The notes beneath the pieces were generated by a model. That model was not told the DNA's origin. It saw nothing but the letters and a program-made list of their open reading frames with translations, and did not search any database. DNA of 64,000 bases from CAYNVQ01 sp964400735 (lineage in GTDB: Bacteria > Acidobacteriota > Aminicenantia > Aminicenantales > Aminicenantaceae). Shown here one piece after another: positions 34,073 to 44,600 of this stretch. A program made the position numbers and the translations under genes. The stretch spans positions 26,719 through 90,718 of the forward strand of contig CAYNVQ010000013.1 in assembly GCA_964400735.1 (NCBI GenBank), written 5' to 3'. Numbering within the stretch: position 1 is the first letter of the stretch; the number at the start of each line of letters is the position of its first letter.

Positions 34073-36433
34073 TTATCCGTCCACCTTGCTCTGAACAGCA
34101 CTCAGGCGTTCCACCACCCAAATGCCCCGGCCGTTGGTGGCGATGACCAGGATATTATCCCGGGGATGGATCTTCAGATCCCAGACATAACACGAGGGGA
34201 GGTTTTGTCCCAGTACGTGATAGGTCTGCCCGCCGTCAAGGCTGACATACACGCCGAAATCAGTGCCCACATAAAGAATTCCTTCTTTTTTTGGATCCTC
34301 TCGAATGACGTTGATCGGGCCGCAGGGGATGTTTCCTGAGATATCCGACCAGGTTTTTCCATAATCGACGGATTTATAGATATAGTCGTTCATGTCGTCA
34401 TCCCGCCGGCCGTTAAGAGTCACATAAACCGTGGCCTTATCGTATTTGGAAGCCACAATGCGGGAGACATGTTTGTAATAAGGAAGCCCGGAGGTGATTT
34501 CCGTCCAGGTTTTCCCTCCGTCCTTGGTCACATGCACCCTTCCATCATCCGATCCGGCGTAGAGCAGGCCGTATTCAAAGGGAGATTCGGAAAGGGCCGT
34601 CAAGCAATGGAAGGGGATAGCGAAGGGAAGCTCTCCCATGGTTTCAGGGTCATTGTAAGTCAGATCCCCGCTGATCCTTTCCCTGGTCTCCCCTCTATCT
34701 TCGGAGCGGAAAACATACTGCATGCCGTGGTAGATCACGTTCGGATTGTGGGGAGAGAGGATGGTTGGTGCCAGCCACTGGCCGCGCAGCGGGGGCTCTC
34801 CCTCCCCCACCTCAGGAAGGATGTTTTTGGATTTCCACTGGCCGTCTTTTAGCTCAGAACGCATCAGGCTGCCGTAGAATGAGGAGGAGTAAACCGTATT
34901 GGCGTCGGTGGGGTCGATAGCCTGGAAGGTTCCCTCGCCGCCCGGGGCTCTCTCCCAGGGCCTGGAGACCCGTCCGTAGCTCATGTAGTCGGAATCGGGC
35001 CGGTGGGTCACCACTCCCCGGTAGCTGTTGTGGTCCTGCACCGAGCCGTAGACATAAAAGGGATCCTGCATATCGAAGGAGACATTGTAAAACTGCGAGG
35101 CGGGAAAATTGCGATGAAAATCCCGCCAGGTTTCTCCTCCGTCATAGCTGACATTCACCCCGCCGTCGTTGACATTGATCAGATAATCGGAGTCGGTGGG
35201 ATCGATCCATAATCCATGGTGGTCGCCATGCAGGCCGGGGAAATAGAGAATCTTCCAGCTTTTACCGCCGTCGGTGGATTTGGCCAGAGCCAGTCCCATG
35301 ATATAGAGCGTATTCTCATCGCTGGGGTCCACCCGAATCTGGCCGAACACCCAGCCGTAAGTACCGCCAAATCCCTCCATCATGCGGTCGTCGGGGCTGA
35401 CCTTGACCCAGGTTTCCCCCTTGTCGTCGGACCTGTAGACCTCGGCGCCCTTGATGACCGCCCCCTCTCTTAGTCGGCCATAGGCATCCCTCTCCCCTTC
35501 CCTGGGCATGCGCCCTGGATTGTGGTTATCCACGAAGGCATAGACCACCCGGGGATTGCTCTGGGCCACATCCAGTCCGATACGGCCGGTGAGCTTTGTG
35601 TCGGGAAGCCCGGCGGTCTTCTGCGTCCACGTTTTGCCGCCGTCCATGGTCTTGAAGATACCGTCGCCAGGCCCCGGTCGGGGGTCGCTCCACCGCTCCC
35701 GGGTCCGGTTCCACATGGAAGCCAAAAGGGTTTCGGGATTCTCTGGGTCCATGACCAGATCGACGGCACCTGTGTGGTCGTTGAGATAAAAAATCTTAGC
35801 CCAGGTCTTTCCCCCGTCCGTGGTCTTGAAAACACCCCTTTCCTCGTTGCAGGTCCATTCGTGGCCCGGAACTGCCACATACACCACATCGGGATTCTCC
35901 GGATGGATGACGATCCGGGAGATGGTGCCGGAGTCCTCGATTCCCATGAGGGTCCAGGTCTTGCCGGCGTCGGTGGATTTATAGATGCCCGTTCCCGCCA
36001 CTGAGGCTCGGAAGATATTGGCCTCCCCCGTTCCTACCCAAACTATGTTCCCATTATTCTGATCCACGGCCACATCCCCGATGGAGGTGGAAGGGACATC
36101 GTCCATGATGGGCTCCCAGGTAATGCCGGAATTGACGGTTTTCCAAAGGCCGCCGGTGGCAGAGCCCACATAGATGGTGTGCTTGCTCCCTTTAGGCACT
36201 CCCACATCGGTGCAGCGGATAGAAATCACGTCGGGACCGATGAACCGCCACTTCACATTTTTGAAGATGGATGTATTCCTCATCTTCTGGAACGTCTCAT
36301 AGCCTTTGATCCTCAGCTCGGGAGGGGTGTTCTCGACTTTTTTCTGACCTGCCGACCCTAAAACAAAAACTGCCAGCGCCAAGCAAGCCATAAAGGCACC
36401 AAGGATTTGTGTCCGGATATTTCTCGTTTTCAT
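34073..36433 (-). CDS. Secreted BNR/sortilin (VPS10)-like repeat protein
   Basis: A 786-residue exported beta-propeller-type protein. The start is set at ATG 36433 (GGAGGTGACGGTT upstream), giving the signal MKTRNIRTQILGAFMACLAL. It contains many Asp-box/BNR repeats of the form S.DGGKTW, for example KSTDAGKTWTLMG, KTTDGGKTWAKI, KTMDGGKTWTQK, RSDDKGETWVKV, KSTDGGKSWKIL, VTKDGGKTWTEI and SLDGGQTYHVL, spread over the whole mature chain as in a ten-bladed sortilin-like fold. Such proteins in heterotrophic bacteria are often called 'glycosyl hydrolase, BNR' without proven activity; binding of peptide or glycan is equally possible. Confidence 0.8.
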   Translation of the reverse strand: MKTRNIRTQILGAFMACLALAVFVLGSAGQKKVENTPPELRIKGYETFQKMRNTSIFKNVKWRFIGPDVISIRCTDVGVPKGSKHTIYVGSATGGLWKTVNSGITWEPIMDDVPSTSIGDVAVDQNNGNIVWVGTGEANIFRASVAGTGIYKSTDAGKTWTLMGIEDSGTISRIVIHPENPDVVYVAVPGHEWTCNEERGVFKTTDGGKTWAKIFYLNDHTGAVDLVMDPENPETLLASMWNRTRERWSDPRPGPGDGIFKTMDGGKTWTQKTAGLPDTKLTGRIGLDVAQSNPRVVYAFVDNHNPGRMPREGERDAYGRLREGAVIKGAEVYRSDDKGETWVKVSPDDRMMEGFGGTYGWVFGQIRVDPSDENTLYIMGLALAKSTDGGKSWKILYFPGLHGDHHGLWIDPTDSDYLINVNDGGVNVSYDGGETWRDFHRNFPASQFYNVSFDMQDPFYVYGSVQDHNSYRGVVTHRPDSDYMSYGRVSRPWERAPGGEGTFQAIDPTDANTVYSSSFYGSLMRSELKDGQWKSKNILPEVGEGEPPLRGQWLAPTILSPHNPNVIYHGMQYVFRSEDRGETRERISGDLTYNDPETMGELPFAIPFHCLTALSESPFEYGLLYAGSDDGRVHVTKDGGKTWTEITSGLPYYKHVSRIVASKYDKATVYVTLNGRRDDDMNDYIYKSVDYGKTWSDISGNIPCGPINVIREDPKKEGILYVGTDFGVYVSLDGGQTYHVLGQNLPSCYVWDLKIHPRDNILVIATNGRGIWVVERLSAVQSKVDG

Positions 36434-36735
36434 AACCGTCACCTCCATAAATTCGTGTTAGGCCGAAAAAAAATCATATGTTTCAGACTCGGATTTGTCA
36501 ACAAACGGCGAAACAGGGTAAGCATCTCCAAAACCGTGCTGATTTTAAATCTGGCAGGGAAGTTGAAGAGGAAGCCATCCGGAGGCGAGCGGGCATGGAA
36601 AGCAAGCTTTGCTGGCAGGTTGGAGAGCGAGCCGAGGAATAAGCTGGTTTTGCTCGCTGGATTATCAATCACTTTTTCCTGACATTACCGAATTTTAGCT
36701 GGAAGAAAATCCCGGGTTAGGTTATCCTTTTTTCG
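36434..36735. other. Divergent spacer, no gene seen
   Basis: About 300 bases between the BNR protein and the SSF symporter. It carries short similar stretches, AGCAAGCTTTGCTGGCAGG near 36601 and GCTGGTTTTGCTCGCTGG near 36643, that may be remains of a decayed repeat. No clear promoter was found. Confidence 0.35.
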
Positions 36736-38496
36736 ATGAACCTCCACTCCTTCGATCTCGTTCTGATTTTCGGCTACCTTGTACTGGTCGCTATCATCGG
36801 TTTCTGGGTCAAGAAGAAAGCCACCAAACAACTTGATTCCTATTACCTGGCCGGGCGCAACGTCCCCTGGTGGATGCTCGGCCTGGCCGGATGTTCTAGC
36901 TACATCGATATCGGGGGCACCATGGCCATGGTAGGAGCCCTGTATTATCTGGGCTTGAAGGCTGTCTGGGCCACCCATATCTACTGGGGATGGTTCATCA
37001 TCTGCTTCTACATGGCCTTCCAGGCCAAGTGGATTCGACGGTCCGGTGTCATGACCTTTGCCGAATGGAATAAGACCCGCTTCGGCGATACCCGGGACGC
37101 CGAGATGGCCCGCATCGCCGCCGCTGTTTTCCTGCTGATTTTGATGATCTTCAACCTGATGTACATCGCGGTAGGAATCGGAAAATTCGCCGAGGAATTC
37201 CTGCCCCTCCCCCGCTGGGGAGCCACGCTCATCGTTTTTGCCGCTGTCGGCATCTACGTCACGCTGGCTGGATTTTTCGGGGTGATCCTCACGGATATGC
37301 TCCAGACAGTCCTGATCGCCATCGGGGCAGTCATCCTGACCGTCATGGTCTTTGCCAATACCTCGGCGGTCGATCTCCTTTCCCGGCAGGATCCCGGATG
37401 GGGATCACTGGGCATGAGCTGGAAACTGTGGCCCACCTACCTGCAGTCCACTCCTGAAAGCTATCACCATTTCTATCTGTTCGGCCCTCTGCTTCTGGCA
37501 GGATTCTCCTGGGTCATCTTCCGCATACTGGCCGGCCCGAACGTCTGGGACTTTCAATTTTTCCTGACCGCCCGCAGTTCCCGGGATGCCGCTATGGCTG
37601 GAGGCATGTGGACCGTGGGCTACACCCTGCGCTGGATCATCGGGTGCGCCTTCTTGATGCTGGGCATCTATTTTTTGGGCTCCCAGGCCGGATTCGATGC
37701 CGAAAAAATCATGCCCCTTGTCTTGATCAACCTGCCTGTAGGCATCCGTGGATTATTCCTGGCCGTTCTTCTGGCTGCCCTGATGTCTACCCTCGATGCC
37801 ATGATCAATGTCACCAGCTCGGTGGTGGTCAACGATTTTCTGAAACGCTATTTCCTGAAAGCCATCTCCGAGAAACGTCTGGTCCGTTTCGGGCAGCTGG
37901 CTTCTGTTTTTGCCCTCTTGCTGGGATTCGTCTCCAGCCTTCTCTTCCAGGATATCATTTCCGCCTGGGAGACCATGATCTTCGTCGTCGTCACCATGAT
38001 TCTCGTTCCGGCTACTTTCCGCTGGCATTGGTGGCGGTTCAGCGCCAAGGCCTTTGTCTGGAGCATGGTGGCCTCTGCTTCGTTCACCGTTTTGCAGAAG
38101 ATTTTCTTCGGCGACTGGCCGGCAGCCACATCTCTGCTGGTCGTTACGCTCGCCTGCCTGGCCGCAACTGTCATAATCGGACTTCTGAACAAGCCTACGG
38201 ACAAAGAGATCCTGGTGCAGTTTTATTCCCGCATCCGCCCCTTCGGCGTATGGGGACCAGTGCGCCGTATGGCGGAGGAACGGGGGCTCGTGCCCCGAAA
38301 GGACAAGATGCCCAGGATAGATGCTTTAAACGGGCTTTTGACAGCCGGCTTCCAGCTCTCCTTGGCCTTGATTCCTTTCTACTGTTTTCTGCGCATCTGG
38401 AAGCAGGCCTTTTCTTGGGGAGCGGCCGCCATTCTTCTCTTCGTCATCCTCTATTTTACCTGGTACAAGAACCTTCCTGCCCGCGATGAGATTTAA
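36736..38496 (+). CDS. Sodium:solute symporter (SSF family), second copy
   Basis: A 586-residue transporter with about 14 hydrophobic helices. The N-terminal SSF signature is present: KKKATKQLDSYYLAGRNVPW followed by GLAGCSSYIDIGGTMAMVGA. A C-terminal cytoplasmic stretch, KEILVQFYSRIRPFGVWGPV, matches a similar region in the first SSF protein (LVKYYVMSRPLGRWKPVRLE), so the two are related members of one subgroup. Unlike the first, no small accessory ORF follows. The alpha-mannosidase gene lies 300 bases downstream on the same strand, so mannose or a manno-oligosaccharide is a guess for the substrate. Confidence 0.88.
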   Translation: MNLHSFDLVLIFGYLVLVAIIGFWVKKKATKQLDSYYLAGRNVPWWMLGLAGCSSYIDIGGTMAMVGALYYLGLKAVWATHIYWGWFIICFYMAFQAKWIRRSGVMTFAEWNKTRFGDTRDAEMARIAAAVFLLILMIFNLMYIAVGIGKFAEEFLPLPRWGATLIVFAAVGIYVTLAGFFGVILTDMLQTVLIAIGAVILTVMVFANTSAVDLLSRQDPGWGSLGMSWKLWPTYLQSTPESYHHFYLFGPLLLAGFSWVIFRILAGPNVWDFQFFLTARSSRDAAMAGGMWTVGYTLRWIIGCAFLMLGIYFLGSQAGFDAEKIMPLVLINLPVGIRGLFLAVLLAALMSTLDAMINVTSSVVVNDFLKRYFLKAISEKRLVRFGQLASVFALLLGFVSSLLFQDIISAWETMIFVVVTMILVPATFRWHWWRFSAKAFVWSMVASASFTVLQKIFFGDWPAATSLLVVTLACLAATVIIGLLNKPTDKEILVQFYSRIRPFGVWGPVRRMAEERGLVPRKDKMPRIDALNGLLTAGFQLSLALIPFYCFLRIWKQAFSWGAAAILLFVILYFTWYKNLPARDEI

Positions 38497-38544
38497 TGCA
38501 ATATGGGGACGTTCCATTTGTGCAATATGGGGACGTTCCATTTG
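38497..38544 (+). repeat. Perfect 24-bp tandem duplication
   Basis: Two identical units, TGCAATATGGGGACGTTCCA plus TTTG, directly follow the symporter stop (units at 38497-38520 and 38521-38544). They contain GGGGACGTTCC, a sequence type seen at the edges of elements moved by REP-associated transposases; that link is inference. Confidence 0.8.
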
Positions 38545-38600
38545 GGGACACCCTATATAAATGAAGTGGCATTTTATGAAAATAAATTATAGAGTGTCCC
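38545..38600. repeat. Inverted repeat forming a long hairpin
   Basis: GGGACACCCTATA at 38545-38557 pairs with TATAGAGTGTCCC at 38588-38600 (12 of 13), and a further GGGATGTCCCC follows at 38606-38616. It may be a REP/BIME-like unit and could also stop transcription from the symporter gene. Confidence 0.6.
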
Positions 38601-38637
38601 TGAATGGGATGTCCCCTTATTTTTCAGATGTAATGTG

Positions 38638-38717
38638 AGTTCCACACTCGCCGAGAAGGGTGGTGAGTGAATGGCGTTAAAAATCCGAACTGGATCGGAG
38701 GGAATGCCTGATGGACA
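38638..38717 (+). repeat. Dispersed intergenic repeat, copy C
   Basis: About 80 bases matching copy B in the same orientation: AGTTCCACACTCGCCGAGAA, then GAATGGCGTTAAAAATCCGA and GGAATGCCTGATGGACA. It sits next to the tandem and inverted repeats above, so 38497-38717 is a composite repeat region in front of the alpha-mannosidase gene. Confidence 0.65.
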
Positions 38718-38798
38718 AAAATAAATCGAATCTCAGTCAAAAAAAAGGGAAAAGAGCCGACAAGTTAAATATCGAAGCTAAAAAATGATGGGGGATCG

Positions 38799-41270
38799 AT
38801 GAAAAGGCCTTGTGTGCATCTCATCTGCACGGCCCATCTCGATCCGGTCTGGCAGTGGCAGTGGGAAGAGGGCTGTGCCGAGGCCATCGCCACCTTCCGG
38901 AATGCTGCCCGGCTCCTAAAGGAGCATCAATCTCTCGTCTTTAACCACAACGAGGCCCTCCTCTATCGATGGATCAAAAAATTGGATCCTCCCCTGTTTA
39001 AAGAGATCCAAAAGCTGGCACAAGAAGGCCGATGGGTGATAAGCGGAGGCTGGTATCTTCAGCCCGACCTCAACCTGCCGGGGACAGAGTCGCTCATCCG
39101 TCACATCACAGAAGGTCTGCGTTTTTTCCAGGATCATTTCAAAGCCAGGCCCCGAGTGGCCTATAATTTCGACTCCTTCGGGCACAGCGGAGGGCTGCCT
39201 CAGATACTTCGTCTTGGCGGATACGAGATGTACATCCATATGCGGCCGCAGGCCAAAGAACTGGAACTCCCTTCGAACCTTTTCCGGTGGCAGGGTATGG
39301 ACGGCACGGAAATCCTGGCTTACCGGATTGCGGTCGGTCTTTACCATACTGAATACGACAATATCGATCAAAGGCTGCGGGAGGGAGTGGAATTGGCCCT
39401 CGAGCTTAAACGGGATGTTCCTGTATTCTGGGGCATCGGGAATCACGGAGGAGGCGCCACACAGGAGGACCTTCAAAAAATCGATGCCTTCATTAGGAAG
39501 GAGAGTCGGGTGGACATCCGGCATAGCAGCCCCGACGCGTTTTACGAAGCCGTCAAAGCCGATTCTAAGAATCTGCCTCTTATTAAAGGGGAGCTGCAGC
39601 GGGTTTTTACCGGCTGTTATACCTCTTTCTCTCGGCTCAAACGCCAGGCCCAAAAAAGTCTGCATTCTCTGGTACAGGCCGAAGCTCTCCGCTCGCTCTG
39701 TTGGTGGGATTTCAACCTGGAATATCCCGAAAAAGAGCTGGAAGAGGCATGGAGATATTGCCTTTTCAACGACTTTCACGATATCATTACCGGCACATGT
39801 ATCGAACCAGCCGAAAAAGATGCCCTGCATTATTATGGTGCGGCCGCTGATAGGATTAGGCATATGAACCTGGAAACAGCCGTGGCCATCAACGATCATG
39901 CGATGGAAAAGCATCTGGGCTTGAAAGAGGTCATTCCCGTGACTTTGCTGAGCGCAGATCCGGGCTTGAATAAGGTTCCGGTGGAAGTGGAATGCATGAT
40001 CTCGCACCGGCCCAAGTGGCAGGGAACCTGGCACCTCTGTCTCGCTGACCTGGAGGGCAGAGCAATTCCCTGCCAGGAAGAACAGTCAGAAGCCTTGCTT
40101 CCTTTTAACGACTGGCGACGCAAGGTGGTTTTCATGGCGGATTTACAGGCCTGCAGGGCAAAGCATTTTTTGATTCGTTCGGTTGAGGGAATGACGGATC
40201 AAAAAGGAAAAAAATCCGCTATCCGCTTCGAATTCGGTCATCTTGGTCTGATCGATAAATGGCACATCGACGGCGAACATCAAATCCTGGATGGACCTCT
40301 TCTACGGCCTATCATAGTGGAGGATGAGGGAGATTCCTGGGGAACGGACTGCTGGTCCTACAGGAAAATCCTGGGACGTTTCCGGCCAGAGAAGAAAAAT
40401 CTGAAAATCATCGAAAACGGTCCGGTGCGGACCATCTATGAATCCCATTTTACCTATAACCACAGCCAAATCGTCATGCGCACCCTCTCCTACCCCGATT
40501 GGCCCGTGCTGGAGTTCCGTCTTCGTGTGCATTGGAACGAAAAGCAGAAGCGGCTGAAACTCGCGATTCCCACAACGTTCAAATCAGGTGCCCTATTCTG
40601 TGAAATTCCTGGGGGAATTATTGCTCGACCTGCGGATGGTCAGGAGCACGTTCATGGACGCTGGTTTATGCTAGAAGAGCATGTGGATAAAAAAGGATCG
40701 GCCTTGGGGATCGCCCACATCGGCCTTCACGGCCTGGATTTCAAAGATGGCGAAGTGCGTCTTTCTGTATTGCGGAGTGCCGCCTACTGCCATGAAAAAG
40801 GATTCAAACTCAGCCAATTCCCCTCCCCGAAGTTTATGGACCAGGGTGTGCACGAAATCCGGCTGCTGGCCTTAGCCGACAACACAAAATGGGTGAAAAA
40901 ACAGCTTCCTTTTTTGGCAGATTGGTTGAGCGCCTCTCCTGTCGTCTATGCTCACCTTCCGATCGGTGGATTCAGAACAAAGGGCAAAAAAATACAGATG
41001 CCCAGGCATGTTACAGATATGTCTAGCTTGTTGAGATTGTCGCCTGAAAACGTCCGCCTGCTCGCCTGTAAACGGTCACAGGATGGCAAAGCCCTGATCA
41101 TCAGGATAAAGGAGTGCGGCGGTATTTCGTCGAAAGCGAGCCTTCGACTCGACTGCCCGAAAATCCTGGCTGAAGTCGAATTGAAACCACTGGAAATCAA
41201 GACTCTCAGGATAGAAAAAAACGGGCTTCATCAGGAGGTCGACTTGATTGAAAAAAACCGGATGATTTAA
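38799..41270 (+). CDS. GH38 alpha-mannosidase
   Basis: An 823-residue retaining alpha-mannosidase without a signal peptide, so probably cytoplasmic. The N-terminal catalytic domain shows CTAHLDPVWQWQWEEG, with zinc ligands His13 and Asp15, then NFDSFGHSGGLPQIL with the nucleophile Asp125 (also a zinc ligand), and NDFHDIITGT supplying the last zinc His. The rest (about 380-823) is the beta-rich C-terminal half of GH38 enzymes. It would trim imported manno-oligosaccharides, in step with the SSF transporter upstream. Confidence 0.93.
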   Translation: MKRPCVHLICTAHLDPVWQWQWEEGCAEAIATFRNAARLLKEHQSLVFNHNEALLYRWIKKLDPPLFKEIQKLAQEGRWVISGGWYLQPDLNLPGTESLIRHITEGLRFFQDHFKARPRVAYNFDSFGHSGGLPQILRLGGYEMYIHMRPQAKELELPSNLFRWQGMDGTEILAYRIAVGLYHTEYDNIDQRLREGVELALELKRDVPVFWGIGNHGGGATQEDLQKIDAFIRKESRVDIRHSSPDAFYEAVKADSKNLPLIKGELQRVFTGCYTSFSRLKRQAQKSLHSLVQAEALRSLCWWDFNLEYPEKELEEAWRYCLFNDFHDIITGTCIEPAEKDALHYYGAAADRIRHMNLETAVAINDHAMEKHLGLKEVIPVTLLSADPGLNKVPVEVECMISHRPKWQGTWHLCLADLEGRAIPCQEEQSEALLPFNDWRRKVVFMADLQACRAKHFLIRSVEGMTDQKGKKSAIRFEFGHLGLIDKWHIDGEHQILDGPLLRPIIVEDEGDSWGTDCWSYRKILGRFRPEKKNLKIIENGPVRTIYESHFTYNHSQIVMRTLSYPDWPVLEFRLRVHWNEKQKRLKLAIPTTFKSGALFCEIPGGIIARPADGQEHVHGRWFMLEEHVDKKGSALGIAHIGLHGLDFKDGEVRLSVLRSAAYCHEKGFKLSQFPSPKFMDQGVHEIRLLALADNTKWVKKQLPFLADWLSASPVVYAHLPIGGFRTKGKKIQMPRHVTDMSSLLRLSPENVRLLACKRSQDGKALIIRIKECGGISSKASLRLDCPKILAEVELKPLEIKTLRIEKNGLHQEVDLIEKNRMI

Positions 41271-41420
41271 ATTCCAAAGCGGAGTCTGCTAAATTCGGTT
41301 CACTTATTTTTACTCACGTAACATTAAAAAGCAAAATGTCAATGAATTTCCCACGTAAGCGATTATCTGCGGACAAAATCAGTCAAACATCCTCATTTTT
41401 TACAATAAAAGGCATTCATC

Positions 41421-41488
41421 AGCTCAAACAGACCATCTGACTACGAATCAGAAGACCCAATGGGTTCGAATCCTGCCGGACGTACTCC
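41421..41488 (+). pseudogene. tRNA-Arg(ACG)-like fragment
   Basis: A perfect anticodon arm, TCTGA-CTACGAA-TCAGA (41436-41452) with anticodon ACG at 41443-41445, is followed at normal distance by a T-loop TTCGAAT (41465-41471) whose stem pairs only partly. The D-arm is reduced to AGCTCA and the acceptor strands do not pair; no CCA follows. It is therefore a decayed or 3'-only tRNA copy rather than a working tRNA. tRNA 3' ends are common integration sites, and this one lies just outside the kinase array. The remainder of 41271-41631 shows no gene. Confidence 0.45.
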
Positions 41489-41631
41489 TTTATTATCAGC
41501 TAGTTACATTAATAATCAATAACTTAGGTCAAACTTTTGCCAGCCCCCATTTTTAACAATTTTTAACATAATTAAGCAGTTTTTAACTATATTTGGTCAA
41601 AAAATGGTCAAAATGAAAATTCCAATTCAAT

Positions 41632-41660
41632 TTGACACCTTCTTTTCTCCTTGATATTAT
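41632..41660 (+). promoter_or_regulatory. Shared kinase-array promoter, copy 1
   Basis: TTGACA (41632-41637), 17 bases, TATTAT (41655-41660), followed by the leader TTTGCCGACCAG that is common to four kinase transcription units. The ATG of kinase A is 37 bases downstream. Confidence 0.75.
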
Positions 41661-41696
41661 TTTGCCGACCAGACATGGGAAAATAAGGGGACAGCA

Positions 41697-44600
41697 ATGG
41701 CAAAAAAATGTCCTAAATGTCAGTTCGAAAACACCTCTGACTCTAAGTTTTGCAAAGAGTGCGGCACGCAACTTCCATCTCCTGAGAAGATCGAAGTCAC
41801 AGAAACCATTGAAACACCCACAGAGGAATTGACCACTGGTTCTACATTTGCAGGGAGGTATCAGATCATCGAGGAGTTGGGCAAAGGTGGAATGGGAAGA
41901 GTCTACCGTGTCCTCGATAGGCAACTGAACGAGGAAATAGCTATCAAACTCATAAAGCCAGATATTGGTTCAGATAAAAAGACAATTGAGCGATTCAGGA
42001 ATGAATTGAAGATCGCACGCAAGATTGTTCAAAAGAATATCGGAAGAATGTTTGATCTTAATGAGGATAAAGGGACTTACTATATCACCATGGAATATGT
42101 GCCTGGTCAAGACCTTAAGGGATTGATCAGACAATCTGGACAATTAGCGATTGGCACAACTATATCGCTAGCCAAGCAAATCTGTGATGGGTTAGTCGAA
42201 GCACACAAATTAGGTGTCGTTCATCGTGATCTCAAGCCAGGAAACATCATGATCGATAAAGAGGGTACAGTGCGGATCATGGATTTTGGTATTGCACGAT
42301 CTCTTAAAGCAAAGGGAATCACAGGAGCTGGAGTGATGATCGGGACACCAGAGTATATGAGCCCTGAGCAGGTTGAAGCCAAAGAAGTTGATCAACGCTC
42401 CGATATTTATTCTCTCGGGATCATTCTGTACGAAATGCTAACCGGCAGACTTCCCTTTGAAGCCGATACTCCTTTTGCTGTCGGAGTCAAGCACAAGAGT
42501 GAAAAACCGAAAGATCCAAAGGAATACAATTCTCAAATTTCAGATGACCTCAATAGACTTATTCTCAAATGCTTAGAAAAAGCCAAAGAGAAACGCTATC
42601 AGAATGCCGGCGAGGTCAAGGCCGAGCTGGAGAAGATCGAACAAGGGCTACCGACGACTGACAGAGTCATCCCTAAGAAAAAGCCTCTCACTTCCAGGGA
42701 GGTCACAGTCCAGCTCAGCATGAAAAAACTCTTCATTCCTGCCGTGATTGTAGTAGCCATTGCAATCATAGGTTTTATCATTTGGCAGCTTCTGCCGAAA
42801 AAACAGCCTTTTCTTGCCTCCAAAATTGAAAACTCCATCGCTGTCATAAGCTTCGAAAACCAAACCGGGGACCAAGGTTATGATTACCTTCAAAAAGCTA
42901 TCCCCAACCTTTTGATCACCAACCTGGAACGGACCGATGAATTGTATGTGGCCACTTGGGAACGCATGCACGATATTCTCAAACAGATGGGGCAAAAAGA
43001 AGTGGAGAATATCGATAAAGACCTGGGATTTGAACTATGCCGCAGAGAAGGCATCGAATCCATAGTGACAGGCAGCTTTGTGAAAGCCGGAGACACCTTC
43101 GTGACAGATGTGAAGGTTCTGGATGTGGAAACCAAGAAGCTCCTAAAGGGGGCCAATGTACGGGGAAGAGGCGAAGACAGCATCCTCCAAACCCAGATCG
43201 ATGAGTTGACCCTCGAGATCTCACAGGGCCTAGGTATCGCTAGAGACAAGCTGGAGGCTGAAAAATACAGAATCTCCGATGTGACAACCAACTCCTTGGA
43301 GGCCTACAATTATTTTCTCAGAGGTTATGAAGAACAATACAAACACTACTATGACGATGCCCGAAAATTGTACAAAAAAGCTATCGAGCTCGATCCGGAT
43401 TTTGCCTTTGCCCATCTCTGCCTTGGGGAAATGAATTTCGCATTAAGATATATAGAAGAAAGTAATGCAGCATTTGAGAAAGCTATGTCATTAAGGGAAA
43501 AAGCAACAGAAAAAGAAAGAATGATTATCGAGGCGACTTATGCTTTATACATAGAAAAGAACAACGAAAAGAGATTCCGCATCCTCTCGGAAATCACTAG
43601 AAAATATCCCAAGGAAAAGTGGGCTTACTTAATGCTCGGCAATTATTATCGCAGGAGAAATGATTTTGATAAAGCATTGGATGCGCACAATATCGCGTTA
43701 AAACTCGATCCCAACTATGGACCTGTATTCAATGATCTGGGCTATCTTTATGGGGATAGAGAAGAGTTTGATAAAGCTATTGAATACTTTGAGAGATACG
43801 CTGCTGCTTCTCCCGGCGATGCCAATCCTTTGGATTCTATAGCTGAGCTTTATTTCAAGATGGGCGACCTGGATAAGGCGATAACAAAATATAGGGAAGC
43901 TTTAGAAGTCAAGCCTGATTTTTTCCCTGCCTATTGGAAAATAGGCTACATATATGCTCTCAAAGAAAATTATGCAGAAGCTGTGAACTGGCAAAATAGA
44001 TACATCGATGTCGCACCCTCTCCAGGAGTAAAAGCGGCAGGCTTTGTTCAAAAAGGGTTCTTCAACATGTGGCTGGGAAAATTCGATCAGACTCTCCTTG
44101 ATTCTCAAAAGGCTCAGGTGATGTTTGAAAAGGCGGGAGACGAATTAAACAAAATCGGCCAAAGCCTTTGGCTCGGATTGACCTATTTCGAGAAAAGAAA
44201 ATTTGCGATGGCAATGGAACACTATGAAATATGGGAAGATTTAAACAGAAAATTTTTTCCAGAACCGCCTGCTTTGAACCAAATCGCCAAAGACTTTTTA
44301 TGGGGATTAACGGAATTGAATGTAGGTAGACTGGATTCTGCCAGGTCCAGGCTTAAGGAAATGCAGGCCGTTTTACCGAAGGTGAATGATTACAATAATA
44401 AAACCTGGTGCAAGTTCCTGTGTGTCGTTCTGAAAAGCGAAGTGATGCTGGCTGAGGGCCAAGTAGACAAGTGCATCTCTTACAGCGAGAAAGAACTAGC
44501 AACGAATATGCCCAGTTGGGCGATTGATTATCAGATGGCCTTTAATTTTCCTTTTCTTAGAGATGTGTTAGCCCGGGCCTACCAGCAAAACGAGGAAATC

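Noticed and set aside
37608..38489. 293-codon plus-strand ORF in another frame of the second symporter
   Set aside because: Out-of-frame reading of a well-supported SSF gene.
38916..40034. 372-codon minus-strand ORF opposite the GH38 gene
   Set aside because: Antisense shadow of a gene with complete GH38 motifs.
41581..41615. TGGTCAAAAA direct repeats before kinase A as a regulatory array or CRISPR-like repeat
   Set aside because: Only two short units in A+T-rich DNA; no spacers or further copies. No CRISPR array or cas gene is present in the window.
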